Assembly: GCA_000435075.1 (NCBI GenBank)
Contig: FR890645.1
Coordinates: 14,249-42,722, forward strand
DNA: 28,474 nucleotides
Source: Bacteroides sp. CAG:770
Lineage (GTDB): Bacteria; Bacteroidota; Bacteroidia; Bacteroidales; UBA932
Direction of reading: 5' to 3'
The translations under genes were made by a program, and so were the position numbers. Under the pieces are notes generated by a model that saw nothing but the letters and a program-made list of their open reading frames with translations, was not told where the DNA came from and did no database searches. Below are positions 1 through 8,766 of the stretch, piece after piece. The first letter of the stretch is position 1. Each line of letters opens with the position of its first letter.

Positions 1-572
1 CCAAGCAGGAATGTCGCCTTAATCGTGCGGACACCTGCATCTGTAATGGGGTTGAATACAAAACTTGCCGGTTTATCGAGAGACAGCGATGCGGCTTCCG
101 CCAGCGAGACGGTTGATAGAGTAGAGGTCGCCTGAATGCGCAAGATCTTGCCGCTCCTCGTATCCGGATACGATGCTGTGAACACGAGCACCTTCGGCTC
201 CAGATAAGGGATGTTCTTCGTGACGGTCAAAGTGCCGTCCTGCGCCACCGAATAGCCGTCCGTCTGGTTCGTGATCAGATAGCGGGACAATTCCCCTGTC
301 AAGTAGGATGAATCCGTAATCTGTCCTACCATGTCCTGAGGTATCTCATACCAGAGGATTCCTGTCAGAGCCACTTTCCCGTTCGCCATTATGCCGTTCG
401 GATCATTGACATATACCTCCGGTCGAATCACGAGCGGTGTAAGGCTCCTGTCCGGTATGTATTCACCCGTCTCGGCGCAATGCGTCTGTGTGAGACTTCC
501 ACCACGGACGACCATTGTGGTGGATATGTTCAGAGGATCATAGACGATCCCGATTCTTTTTGTCTTTTTCAT
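1..572 (-). CDS. Tail-region protein, C-terminus cut by window edge
   Basis: This reading frame starts at ATG 572 (MKKTKRIGIVYDPLN) and stays open for about 190 codons to the left edge, so the gene is partial. It is the last visible gene of the leftward tail operon, 25 nt after the stop of the fibre-like gene. No signal peptide, membrane segment or catalytic motif is visible. The residue pattern (short beta-prone stretches, many Thr, Gly and Pro) fits a beta-rich virion protein. I do not recognise a family; from position it is probably a tail-tip or fibre-associated protein. Just upstream of the start lie two copies of CATTTGAA spaced 11 bp apart. The family call is inference from context only. 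Confidence 0.75.
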   Translation of the reverse strand, partial: MKKTKRIGIVYDPLNISTTMVVRGGSLTQTHCAETGEYIPDRSLTPLVIRPEVYVNDPNGIMANGKVALTGILWYEIPQDMVGQITDSSYLTGELSRYLITNQTDGYSVAQDGTLTVTKNIPYLEPKVLVFTASYPDTRSGKILRIQATSTLSTVSLAEAASLSLDKPASFVFNPITDAGVRTIKATFLL

Positions 573-578
573 ATACTG

Positions 579-597
579 TTCAAATGCCTTTCAAATG
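579..597. repeat. Two TTCAAATG repeats phased at 11 bp
   Basis: TTCAAATG occurs at 579-586 and again at 590-597 on the + strand, start to start exactly 11 bp. The pair fills most of the short gap between two leftward tail genes (stop near 598, start at 572). The same motif with the same 11-bp phase occurs at 17812-17841 and at 23159-23177. This suggests a repeated protein-binding or RNA signal rather than chance. Function unknown. Confidence 0.5.
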
Positions 598-2196
598 TCA
601 AAAAACAACCTCCGCTTCCACGCTTTCAGCGCCGTCACGGACATACGCCCTGCAGATGAACCGCCCGGAGGAAACCGGAAGGTCTTCCTGCGTCAGGTCC
701 ACACTCCTGCCGCATCCGGAGTGATCTGCATTCCACACCCCATCTGCAGCAGCATCACCCGTATCCCTGGACCAGGTCCAGTCCGAATCAAGAATCTCAT
801 CCGTTATGTCATTCACGCCACGACGGACAATTGCCATCAGCGTCGTATCAAGACAGCCGTACAGGAAAGTCTCTCCTGCCGTGCTGTCGATTATCAGTTC
901 CAGTGTCGTGTCGCCGGCTACGAGCAACCAGTCGGACGAATCGTAACGCGGCTCCTGGAGCGTACCTTCAACGATGCATCGATACTTGCACGACTTGTGA
1001 TAGACTTCATCCTGGAACTCATCATTGCAGAGATATGGTGTGTCCGGTGTTCCCTGCCAAAGGCCTCTGTCCCGGATTGTCTTCACAACCGCCCCTGTCC
1101 CGTCCAGCTGCATGAAGTTCCTGGCCAGAACCGTATCCAGATATATCGACGGACGTTTGCCCAACGGCAGAGACTTTGGTATCAGGGAATCAGGGATAGA
1201 GCCAATAATCAGCTTGAAGTGTGACGGCAGGATGATGTACTGGTCAACACCATCAAGCAATGAGATCCGCTGCTCCGGGGACGAGAAATACTGGCTTCTC
1301 TGTCTTTCAGCCTGTGTAAAATTGCCATACCTTGCAATATTCATATATGGAACCGGGGCTGCGTTTTTTCCTCCTGGGACTGCATCATCAGCACCGAGCA
1401 CAATTCTCACTGTCTTCGCCGCCTGATCCACAGATGTGACCCTGAAATATGATGTCACAAACCCTCCGCTGCTGTTATAGTGGCCCTTGCAGATGTCATC
1501 GACATCCAGCTCTATGACATCACCGTCCTCCACCTGCATCGTAAGGATATAGGCTCTTTCGCTTCCCTCATCAGCGGTGACCTTGGCAATTGTTCCACCC
1601 TCGGTGTTCCACATCTCCCCACCAGTCACGCGGACCTTGTTGTATATGAGTTGCGGGACCTTGAGAAATGACCTCAATGTCAGGGATGACATCTCAGCCG
1701 ATCCGTCAGAGTCAATCTTCCAACCAGAGCCAGTCTCTATGCCCTGCACGAAGTCTGGGGAGCCGATAATCCCTGCAATGACACGGGCGAACTCGACGAT
1801 GTCCTTCTTCCTGACCGGCTGGTCAAGATAGTCCCCGAACATCCTGCCGGACCACTTCTCAGAATCCTTTGAGTGGTCGGACTCCAAGGAATGACCAGAT
1901 TCATCGGAGTACCCGGCTTTTGCCTTTTCTGTGACGGTGCTTACACTACCGTCCTCCTCGTTTTCCTTCGGATGGGTAAGGCTGATATATCCGTCATTGT
2001 CAGTGGTTATCTGATCAAGATACGGAAGGTTCTTATGAGTATGGCCGTCTCCGGAGACAACGGAATTCGCACCGCCATTCTGGATGACGGACACTGCGGT
2101 TCCTGAAGTGGTGCCACCGAGTTCCCTCAGCCTCCTGCTTCGTGGTCTTGCCGCCCTGCTGGTTGTTTTCTGTATATATTCCTTTGCCATGGTCAT
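598..2196 (-). CDS. Tail fibre-like / receptor-binding candidate protein (532 aa)
   Basis: A 532-aa late gene whose ATG overlaps the stop of the upstream tail gene by 4 nt (ATGA), which implies translational coupling and supports this start; a second Met is two codons in. The N-terminus is basic (RPRSRRLREL) and is followed near residues 50-60 by GDGHTHKNLPYLDQI. I know that H-T-H-x-N-x-x-L-D-x-I style segment from tail-fibre or tip proteins of Bacteroidales and other siphophage-like elements. The remainder is rich in Gly, Asp, Ser and Thr with no membrane segment, consistent with an extended beta structure. Placed after the tape measure and a large tip protein, it is a candidate fibre or receptor-binding subunit. 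The family is inferred; no enzymatic motif is visible. Confidence 0.75.
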   Translation of the reverse strand: MTMAKEYIQKTTSRAARPRSRRLRELGGTTSGTAVSVIQNGGANSVVSGDGHTHKNLPYLDQITTDNDGYISLTHPKENEEDGSVSTVTEKAKAGYSDESGHSLESDHSKDSEKWSGRMFGDYLDQPVRKKDIVEFARVIAGIIGSPDFVQGIETGSGWKIDSDGSAEMSSLTLRSFLKVPQLIYNKVRVTGGEMWNTEGGTIAKVTADEGSERAYILTMQVEDGDVIELDVDDICKGHYNSSGGFVTSYFRVTSVDQAAKTVRIVLGADDAVPGGKNAAPVPYMNIARYGNFTQAERQRSQYFSSPEQRISLLDGVDQYIILPSHFKLIIGSIPDSLIPKSLPLGKRPSIYLDTVLARNFMQLDGTGAVVKTIRDRGLWQGTPDTPYLCNDEFQDEVYHKSCKYRCIVEGTLQEPRYDSSDWLLVAGDTTLELIIDSTAGETFLYGCLDTTLMAIVRRGVNDITDEILDSDWTWSRDTGDAAADGVWNADHSGCGRSVDLTQEDLPVSSGRFICRAYVRDGAESVEAEVVF

Positions 2197-4556
2197 TCCT
2201 CCTTTCCTTCATATTCATCCGGGCGAATCTCTATGAAAGTGGCATCGGACACATCCTCCTTGACGTTGATTTCCTCGCCGCTCATGATGAACTTGACATC
2301 CTGTCCCTGAGCCGCATCGACATAGGAAGACAGTCCCTTCGGGTCAATGGAGACCTCCCCGGACAATGTCGTCCTCCTGTCGGCATATTGGCTGTACAGA
2401 GTCCCGATCAGCAGATGTTCTGGATGGTCAGTCCTCCCGGCACGCATAAGCTTCTGTATCTGTTCGCCTGTCTCCGATGACATATAGATGCCTTTGGCGG
2501 TGGGGCACACGACATCGGCGGTGCCGCATATCGTGTCAAGCTCAAGATCCTCTTTCGCATCGGCATTCAAAACACCGGAGTACTCCACATCATCCATTGT
2601 GTCCTCGTCCAACGTCAAAGTCCTCTTCACCACAGACACTTTCGGAAGTTTGTACAGCTGCCAGCGTATCTTGTCATAGCCACCCTTGTCCTTGAAATAT
2701 CCATCAGCTTCCACAGAGAATCTGTCAACGTCATCGAATGCCCACACCCCGTTGTATATCCGGATTTCCAGATAACCCCCTTTCGGCGGATAAGGTATAA
2801 ACTGGCCGTCCGGCAGTTTCTTAAAAGAGTCGAACATCCAGAAGTCCTTTGTGTCACCGGTATATTTGTCGGCATAGTGGTACTTGCGGTTCTTTACTTT
2901 CTTGCTTCCGTCCGTCCACGGCTTCCCGACACTTTGGCGGTTGCACTGCCATCCCATAACTCCCGTTCCCTGCAGGACATCATCAGGATCATAGTACGCA
3001 AGCCACGCCTCGCCCCATTCAGCCTCGCCTGACTTCCAGCCCCATTTCGACAGGTATTTATCCTCTGCGGTGGACACGAAGCCGTTTCCCGGCTGTCCGT
3101 TCTTGGTAAGCCACTCATTCGAGTAATGGCACAGAGCCGTACCCGCCTCATCATATACGACAATCGCGACCGGGACAAAAGCAAACGCTGCATTGTTCTT
3201 CACGAAATCATGGTTGCCTGATTCATTGCCGTCGCCTGAATCCGAGAACGGGTTATAACGGGGGTCGAACAACAGTTCCTGCTGGATACGCAAATAATTG
3301 TTCGCAGCATCAGCGGAACCCATTTCCGGAAGATAGACACGCGCCATCTTCATTGCAAGGGTTTTCGGATGTGAGGACGGATGCAGCCCCTTTCTTGTCG
3401 GGAAGCCGGAAGCCAATGAGCCGTGTCCACCAGTATAGAACCCTCCGACAATGCCCTCGGCCTCATTGCCTCCGAGCATGGGCTGAATCTTGAAGAACGA
3501 GTTGCCGCTTCCGATTTCAGCCACGCCCTTGCATTTATCCTTATTCCAAGATTGGAAAAGGGTGTAATCTATCAGGGCATAGTCCCAGTCGTAACCGTGC
3601 CTGTGGCTTTCGTCATAGTCGATGTAATATGAATAACAGGTCGGGACGGACATCCCTGTAGGGACAATCCCATTGTTGTATTTGACCCCGGAGCTGTCTG
3701 ATGTGAGATTTGTCCATTCTGGCCCGAAAACATCTTCATAGTCAAGTTCCCCATCAATTACATCCGCAGTCGAATATGGGGAGAACGTTATTTTTATGTT
3801 GTTGTACACCGAATCGGTGCCAAGCGATGAGTCCTCACCCTGCCAGTCTATCTCCGAAGATGGGTTCTTACTCGTATACAGGCCATTGATGTCATACACA
3901 TACACTTTCCCGGCGCGTTGTATCATACGCAATCCAAGGGGCTGGAATATTCCCTCGATGACGTCCTTGAACGATGACGCCTCCCCATCCTCGTCATAGA
4001 AGTTCTCCGACGCAATCATCAAAGAGGACAATGCAAGCTGAGTCCCGTCCGCAAACTGCGTGGAGATCAGGGATTCATCGATTGAGGTATAATTCAGCCT
4101 CGACTTGTCAAGCGCGTTATCAAGCAGCTCTTTCAATGTCTTGCGCCCGGAACCGTCATAAGGCATCCTGTCAAGGATACCGAAATCGGAGAAAGTAAGG
4201 CTGACCTCATAGTCGGATGTGCTGTCATACGGTTCCTCATAGAATTCAGGGTCAAGGCATCCGCTCCAGAACAAAACGTTGTTTCTATAGACATCGAGAC
4301 GGATCTGCCCTACCTTTATCGAATAGAGGTCAAGGTAAGTCCTATCTCCGGGTGAAACGATGGTCAATGTCGCGGTGCTCCCGCATATGACATTCTCCTT
4401 GGCCGTCTCATTGTACTCTATCATCAGGGGTTCGTCATCCGGGAATTCCAGGTTCCTGACGGGAAATGCCACGTCGGACTCCTGGAGGATTCTGCACCTC
4501 CAGACAACGCCCTTCCTTGAATAGAAGGCTCCCGTATATCTTACCATCATTCCCAT
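2193..4556 (-). CDS. Large tail-tip / baseplate-type protein (787 aa)
   Basis: A 787-aa protein that starts one nucleotide after the tape-measure stop and overlaps the next gene by 4 nt, so it belongs tightly to the tail operon. The N-terminal 150 residues contain segments such as VRYTGAFYSRKGVVWRCRIL and VLFWSGCLDPEFYEE, a layout I associate with distal-tail or tail-tip proteins of Bacteroidota phages. The central part is rich in Tyr, Trp, Asp and Gly (for example KYHYADKYTGDTKDFWMF), as expected for a surface or carbohydrate-contacting virion protein. No signal peptide or TM segment. In siphophages the gene right after the tape measure normally encodes the distal tail protein; here that role and the tip role may be in one chain. 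Alternative Met starts lie at residues 3 and 4. Confidence 0.8.
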   Translation of the reverse strand: MGMMVRYTGAFYSRKGVVWRCRILQESDVAFPVRNLEFPDDEPLMIEYNETAKENVICGSTATLTIVSPGDRTYLDLYSIKVGQIRLDVYRNNVLFWSGCLDPEFYEEPYDSTSDYEVSLTFSDFGILDRMPYDGSGRKTLKELLDNALDKSRLNYTSIDESLISTQFADGTQLALSSLMIASENFYDEDGEASSFKDVIEGIFQPLGLRMIQRAGKVYVYDINGLYTSKNPSSEIDWQGEDSSLGTDSVYNNIKITFSPYSTADVIDGELDYEDVFGPEWTNLTSDSSGVKYNNGIVPTGMSVPTCYSYYIDYDESHRHGYDWDYALIDYTLFQSWNKDKCKGVAEIGSGNSFFKIQPMLGGNEAEGIVGGFYTGGHGSLASGFPTRKGLHPSSHPKTLAMKMARVYLPEMGSADAANNYLRIQQELLFDPRYNPFSDSGDGNESGNHDFVKNNAAFAFVPVAIVVYDEAGTALCHYSNEWLTKNGQPGNGFVSTAEDKYLSKWGWKSGEAEWGEAWLAYYDPDDVLQGTGVMGWQCNRQSVGKPWTDGSKKVKNRKYHYADKYTGDTKDFWMFDSFKKLPDGQFIPYPPKGGYLEIRIYNGVWAFDDVDRFSVEADGYFKDKGGYDKIRWQLYKLPKVSVVKRTLTLDEDTMDDVEYSGVLNADAKEDLELDTICGTADVVCPTAKGIYMSSETGEQIQKLMRAGRTDHPEHLLIGTLYSQYADRRTTLSGEVSIDPKGLSSYVDAAQGQDVKFIMSGEEINVKEDVSDATFIEIRPDEYEGKEE

Positions 4557-4557
4557 G

Positions 4558-7500
4558 CTATGATCTTCTTCTCCTGTTGTTCTCTCTTCTTTCTATGCCG
4601 ACCAGATTCCGGCCTTTGATTTTGAACTCCACTTTTTTCTTGCCGCCGTCTTCAAACCCGATAATGGATTTGAGTCGGTCAAGAGGGGCGACCACCTCCG
4701 GGTTATGACTCGCCCCGGAATACTCACCGAACATACCTATGGTAGGTCCATAGGCAAGGCCGCCGTCAGCATATTTCGGGATAGAGGCCACAGCCGCCCC
4801 GACCGCTGCCATACTGGCCGCCAACGATATGAGGTTGTATGGGAACGGCACACTCTGCGACTGGGCCGCCGCTCCTGCAAATGCCTGCGCTATATTGCCA
4901 CCGATGACAGACGCAATCGCCGGAAGTGCGGCGGCCACGGCTGAGAGGACATTCGATCCCCATGAGAGCCAACCTGCGGCATTCTCGCCGACTACCCCAG
5001 ACAGGCTGTTCGCTATCGATGACATATTCTCAAGCATGCCCGTGGTCTTTTCCCCCTGCGCCTGTGTCGCGTCAAGACTTGTTGCATACTGAGACCATTG
5101 GTTGATTGCCTTCTTTATCGATGCCCGTTCTTCCTTTGTCTGGGCCACAGCAGCCATCTTCTGGAGTTCCTCGATTTTCGATTTGGCCACCTCGACACCG
5201 GTTATTCTGGCACGGAGGCTGATTTCAAGGTCACCGCCTACGCCAAGCCCGTTCCGAACCATTTTTGAAAGGTCTTCCATTCCTACAAGCTGGACTGATT
5301 CCTCTATGGCATCCTTCTTGGCTTTCCATTGAACTATCTGCCTTTGAATCTCACCGCGTTCCGCTTCCCCGGCTTTCTGAAGTCTTGTCTGAAGGGCAGA
5401 AAGAACCTTGTCGATATCCTCCAGGTTCTTAGGGTCGGCAGGAACATCAAGGGCTTCAAGGGAGGATTCGATAGCATCTTTCTTGCGCCTGTAATCATTT
5501 ATCGTCCTCTGGATGTTCGCCCTTTCCTCATCATTCGCATACTGCAGGACAGACTCGCAGGCGGATATCGCCTGTTCATAGTCCGCAAGACTGTTCATCA
5601 CGGCAGGAGTGGAGGCAAGCGCCACACGGGCTTTCAGTTCGTCCTTCTCACGCTCGTACGCGTTTATCGTGGCCTGAATCCCTGCCTGTTCTGATTGAGA
5701 GGCTCTGTTCAACTGGTCTTCAAGCACTGATATGACCGTTGAATACTCCTCGAATGTCTTTGGAGATGTCGGGGCAGAGATTGCTTTCAGACTATCTTCA
5801 ATAGCCTTTCTCTTCTTGGAATATCCGTTGATCGTCTTCTGTATCTCCGCACGCTCCTCATCACCGGCAATTTTCAGCAGTTTGCCATAGTATGTTATGG
5901 CTGTGTCCAGTTCCTGGATTGTCTTCGGGTCTGAAGGCACACTCAACGCCTCCATCTCAAGATTAACAGCATCGAGTTTCTTCTGCCATGCGTTTATGTC
6001 CTTCTGAAGTTCGGCCCGTTCAGATGCGCCGGCAGCCTTCATCAGAGCCGTAAGAGCCTGTATCTTTTTCTCGATGACATCTATGCTGCCAGCCTTGCCT
6101 GTCGTGACACCAGATGTGGCCGGTGATATTCCACGTCCTTTCAGAAGTTTGTCCGCCTCGTCGTTGTTTTTGTTCACGATGGAGAAATAACGGTCCCCCT
6201 CGGACATCTCCTTTTTGGCCGCGTCACTGTATACTTTAGCCCTGGCCTCGCCATAGGTGGCCACATTGCTTTTATAGGCATCCCCGACTATTTGCTTTCT
6301 CTGCCCGCTTACCTGACCGCGACCGAGGACACCGTTCGCTGATGCCATTTTGCCTTGGTACACACCCTCCGCATAATTACGGGCGCTCTTCCGGTCGTCA
6401 TCCGTGACCTTTTTCGCATTCTCCGCCTGAAGCATCTTCTCTATTGCCGACTGGTACTTCTTCGACGCGAGTTCCATTGCGGCGGCTGCCATGGCTCTTC
6501 GTTTAAGGGACTCCACAAATGTCGATTCATTATTGACCAGAACATTCTCGGCATCCTTTACCGAATTGATCCTTACGCCAAGGTTTCTGAATTCATTGGC
6601 GTTGTCCTTCACGAATTTCTGACGCCTGGCGATGTCGCCGGAGAGTTCCTTCCACGCCTTCTGCAATTTTCGGTAGGACACAAGCTGTGATGCTATGCTA
6701 CCAGCCACGGATGATTGGATGGACTTCTGCGCATCCTCTTCTTCTTTCTTGGCCTGCTTCTGGGCTTCGGATTTCTCCTGGTACTTGGACACCAGCTTGC
6801 TGATCGCCGTTATCACCCCTGTTACTATCAGAGACGCGCCAAGCGTCATTGACGCAAGCAGCGCCTTCGAGGCGGTGGCAGAGAGGCGGAAAGCTACCGT
6901 CAGGCGGTTCTGTGCCGCCGTCCACAATTCAGTCACCTTTCTGCAGGTCACAATTCTGAATGAGCTTGTGGCATGCAGGGTGTTGGACATCTGCTGCACG
7001 CCCATCATCACCGCCATCACAGACTGCATCTTCGTCTGAACCGCCATCAGTCTCTCGTTGTCCTTGACGAACATTGACACGATGCCGGAACCTGCTGAAT
7101 ATGCTCCCATCAATCCTTGCACGCCATTGATGACACCACCTATCTGCGTGGCACCTGTTGAGAGAGCGGTCTGTTCGGTGCGGAGTTCCCTGTACGCCGT
7201 TCCGAGACGCTCCATCTCCTGACGGCGTTCCTCGTATTCGGCTGTATTCTGCTTTCCTTCAAGGCGAAGCCTGGCCATCTCCTCACGGATGGCCATAATC
7301 TGGGTTCTTATGCCAGTATTGGACTGCTTGTAACCGGCAACCGCATCACGCATGCCGGCAAGCGCCCCCTTTTCCTGGTTGAGTTCATTGAGCAATGCGG
7401 ATGTCTGGGACGTGGGAGCCTTGGCCGCTTTCAGCTGCTGATATTTCGAGGTGAGGTCAGCGACCACCTTCTTCTGGCTCTCTATCAGTTGGATATAGTC

Positions 7501-8046
7501 AGAGACATCCTCTGCCCCCTCCGTAAGCGACTGCTTTACTTGGTTGTACGTCTGGGTATAGGTTGAAGACAAAGACTCGGCAGCTTTCTTCTGAGCCTCA
7601 ATCTCGGCATTTACCGACTTGATCTTGTTGATCTGGAAGCCAATCTGCCGGAGCTGACCATCGATGTCGAATGCCTTTCTGTCATCTCCGGACAGGTACG
7701 CCTCTGTCTTGGCCTGTTTCAGACGGTCATATTCGGCACGAAGTTCAGACAGGTTAGATGATTGCGAGGACAGCCTTTCAATAGATGCCGCGGCGCCATT
7801 GGCCACGGCCCTTATGCCTGCCGCGACACCGCCGGCGCCATTCGCGACGGAATCAAGGACAGTCTTGTTCCTGGACGCCATCGATGAGGCGATGTTCGCC
7901 TGGGCCTGCAATTCCGAATTAACCCTCTGGATAGCCGCCGAAGCTACCTTCTGCCCGGAGGCCACTGCGGAGACGATCTTCGACGCGACCCCGGATGCGG
8001 AATCACGACCAGTGAAATCAATCTCGTATGTGACCTTCTTATTCAT
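4558..8046 (-). CDS. Tail tape measure protein (1162 aa) with internal repeats
   Basis: The longest gene in the window, sited immediately after the tail-assembly chaperones as in most long-tailed phages. It sets tail length and is packed in the tail tube. Long alpha-helical, coiled-coil stretches rich in Gln, Lys, Glu and Ala occupy roughly residues 90-310 and 430-1000. Hydrophobic segments occur near residue 400 (LLASMTLGASLIVTGVITAI) and near residues 1040-1110, typical of tape measures that contact membrane. Residues about 650-994 are some six degenerate repeats of about 55 residues, each with a core like EERAEIQKTINGYSKKRKAI. The C-terminus has KYADGGLAYGPTIGMFGE, a common tape-measure ending motif. 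The start overlaps the upstream chaperone ORF by 8 nt. Whether it is processed cannot be seen. Confidence 0.93.
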   Translation of the reverse strand: MNKKVTYEIDFTGRDSASGVASKIVSAVASGQKVASAAIQRVNSELQAQANIASSMASRNKTVLDSVANGAGGVAAGIRAVANGAAASIERLSSQSSNLSELRAEYDRLKQAKTEAYLSGDDRKAFDIDGQLRQIGFQINKIKSVNAEIEAQKKAAESLSSTYTQTYNQVKQSLTEGAEDVSDYIQLIESQKKVVADLTSKYQQLKAAKAPTSQTSALLNELNQEKGALAGMRDAVAGYKQSNTGIRTQIMAIREEMARLRLEGKQNTAEYEERRQEMERLGTAYRELRTEQTALSTGATQIGGVINGVQGLMGAYSAGSGIVSMFVKDNERLMAVQTKMQSVMAVMMGVQQMSNTLHATSSFRIVTCRKVTELWTAAQNRLTVAFRLSATASKALLASMTLGASLIVTGVITAISKLVSKYQEKSEAQKQAKKEEEDAQKSIQSSVAGSIASQLVSYRKLQKAWKELSGDIARRQKFVKDNANEFRNLGVRINSVKDAENVLVNNESTFVESLKRRAMAAAAMELASKKYQSAIEKMLQAENAKKVTDDDRKSARNYAEGVYQGKMASANGVLGRGQVSGQRKQIVGDAYKSNVATYGEARAKVYSDAAKKEMSEGDRYFSIVNKNNDEADKLLKGRGISPATSGVTTGKAGSIDVIEKKIQALTALMKAAGASERAELQKDINAWQKKLDAVNLEMEALSVPSDPKTIQELDTAITYYGKLLKIAGDEERAEIQKTINGYSKKRKAIEDSLKAISAPTSPKTFEEYSTVISVLEDQLNRASQSEQAGIQATINAYEREKDELKARVALASTPAVMNSLADYEQAISACESVLQYANDEERANIQRTINDYRRKKDAIESSLEALDVPADPKNLEDIDKVLSALQTRLQKAGEAERGEIQRQIVQWKAKKDAIEESVQLVGMEDLSKMVRNGLGVGGDLEISLRARITGVEVAKSKIEELQKMAAVAQTKEERASIKKAINQWSQYATSLDATQAQGEKTTGMLENMSSIANSLSGVVGENAAGWLSWGSNVLSAVAAALPAIASVIGGNIAQAFAGAAAQSQSVPFPYNLISLAASMAAVGAAVASIPKYADGGLAYGPTIGMFGEYSGASHNPEVVAPLDRLKSIIGFEDGGKKKVEFKIKGRNLVGIERRENNRRRRS
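5065..6092 (-). repeat. Six tandem ~55-codon repeats inside the tape measure gene
   Basis: Six imperfect protein repeats of about 55 residues (about 165 nt) lie within the tape measure. Cores in order are SERAELQKDINAWQKKLDAV, EERAEIQKTINGYSKKRKAI, SEQAGIQATINAYEREKDEL, EERANIQRTINDYRRKKDAI, AERGEIQRQIVQWKAKKDAI and EERASIKKAINQWSQYATSL. The first five units are joined by short linkers (LSVPSDPKT, ISAPTSPKT, ALDVPADPKN). The boundaries given are approximate. DNA identity between units is limited, so this is an old expansion rather than a recent slippage. Confidence 0.8.
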
Positions 8047-8332
8047 CTTTCCAAAGCTCTATCAATTTTTCAAATTCCATTTTGTCCGCTTCCAGCTCCT
8101 CCTTTGTCATCTTTGTCATTTCTGACTTCATGGTCCCATCCCAACCGAATTTCAGGACATCTTCAGGCTTCAGACCCTTCTTGGCATAAGGCTTCAAGGC
8201 ATAGTAACAAATCCAACGGCAACGCTCCCATCTCCCACGCTCATTATCCTCCTGCCTCAACTGCCATTCTTTATAGATGGCATTGAACTCGGTTGGAGTC
8301 AGTTCAGAGAACTCCTTTACGGATAGGCCCAT
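8039..8332 (-). CDS. Tail assembly chaperone, T-domain ORF (made mainly by -1 frameshift)
   Basis: A 97-aa ORF (from MGLSVKEFSELTP) in the -1 frame relative to the upstream 106-aa chaperone gene. The same frame is open backwards for 17 more codons (RIKPTPIEIVLGVAVGR) to the slippery heptamer at 8383-8389, so the natural product is most likely a fusion with the upstream protein, analogous to lambda gpGT. The sequence is acidic and helical and contains WERCRWICYYALKPY. It ends in an 8-nt overlap with the tape measure start, whose product it would chaperone. The ORF may also start independently at ATG 8332, but the absence of a gap and the in-frame extension favour frameshifting. Confidence 0.8.
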   Translation of the reverse strand: MGLSVKEFSELTPTEFNAIYKEWQLRQEDNERGRWERCRWICYYALKPYAKKGLKPEDVLKFGWDGTMKSEMTKMTKEELEADKMEFEKLIELWKDE

Positions 8333-8376
8333 CCTCCCGACAGCGACTCCGAGGACAATTTCTATTGGAGTGGGCT

Positions 8377-8697
8377 TTATGCGTTTTTTTCAGCGTCTCC
8401 ATCCTTATTTTCATTTACCCTTTCGGCAAGGGCTGCGGTGACGCGGATGAACTCCTCACCGTCAAGCGCGTCCGCGAATTCCTGGAATGAAAGTTTGAAC
8501 TCCTCACCGTTCCTGCGGCAATTGGACTTCACCACGTGATACATATACTTGACGGAATCCTCGGTGTCCACAGGCGCGTCAAGGCCGGTCTCCTCCTTGA
8601 ACGAGAGCATGGCTCCCATTGTCTCACGATATGGATATCTCTTCCCGTTTACCTCGATTTCGAGATTCCCGTTGCTCGTATTCTTTGGTTTGCTCAT
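8377..8697 (-). CDS. Tail assembly chaperone (lambda gpG-like position, 106 aa)
   Basis: A 106-aa acidic helical protein between the major tail tube gene and the tape measure, the standard position of the G-type tail assembly chaperone, which coats the tape measure during tail assembly. Its last codons are GAC GCT GAA AAA AAC GCA TAA, so a classic A AAA AAC slippery site in the correct phase lies one sense codon before the stop. A -1 slip yields a 219-aa product: 105 residues of this ORF, then 17 linker residues, then the 97-residue downstream ORF. Sequence similarity to known G proteins is not obvious to me; the call rests on order, size and the frameshift site. Confidence 0.85.
   Translation of the reverse strand: MSKPKNTSNGNLEIEVNGKRYPYRETMGAMLSFKEETGLDAPVDTEDSVKYMYHVVKSNCRRNGEEFKLSFQEFADALDGEEFIRVTAALAERVNENKDGDAEKNA
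8383..8389 (-). promoter_or_regulatory. Programmed -1 frameshift site (A AAA AAC)
   Basis: Read on the - strand, the heptamer A AAA AAC ends at 8383, in the phase X XXY YYZ relative to the 106-aa chaperone. Slipping back one base makes the next codon CGC at 8383-8381, which continues with no stop through to the 97-aa ORF (8383 minus 8332 is 51, exactly 17 codons). The zero-frame stop TAA is at 8379-8377. No strong downstream pseudoknot or upstream Shine-Dalgarno stimulator is evident by eye. Confidence 0.85.
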
Positions 8698-8720
8698 TAT
8701 GACTTATGTTTGATTGGATT

Positions 8721-8752
8721 AAAAGCCGTCCGGGGGAATGTCCCCGGATGGC
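8721..8752 (-). terminator. Terminator/attenuator after the tail tube gene
   Basis: An 11-bp stem with one G-T pair is formed by 725-735 and 742-752 (relative to 8000), with a 6-nt loop. On the - strand it is followed by TTTT, so it has the form of an intrinsic terminator for leftward transcription. It lies 15 nt after the stop of the tail tube gene and upstream of the chaperone gene. A partial terminator here would let the abundant tube protein be made in excess of chaperone and tape measure. Confidence 0.7.
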
Positions 8753-8766
8753 AGAATTTCAGATGA

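Noticed and set aside
595..1224. 209-codon frame on the + strand inside the fibre-like gene
   Set aside because: Arg/Pro/Cys-rich composition typical of an antisense shadow, with no operon context.
1..4556. Possible diversity-generating retroelement acting on tail fibre genes, as in some Bacteroides transposable phages
   Set aside because: No reverse transcriptase, template repeat or variable repeat with A-specific changes is seen in the window; it could lie beyond the left edge.
5065..6092. Repeats as a CRISPR-like array
   Set aside because: The repeat is at protein level within a continuous tape measure frame; DNA units are diverged and have no spacers.
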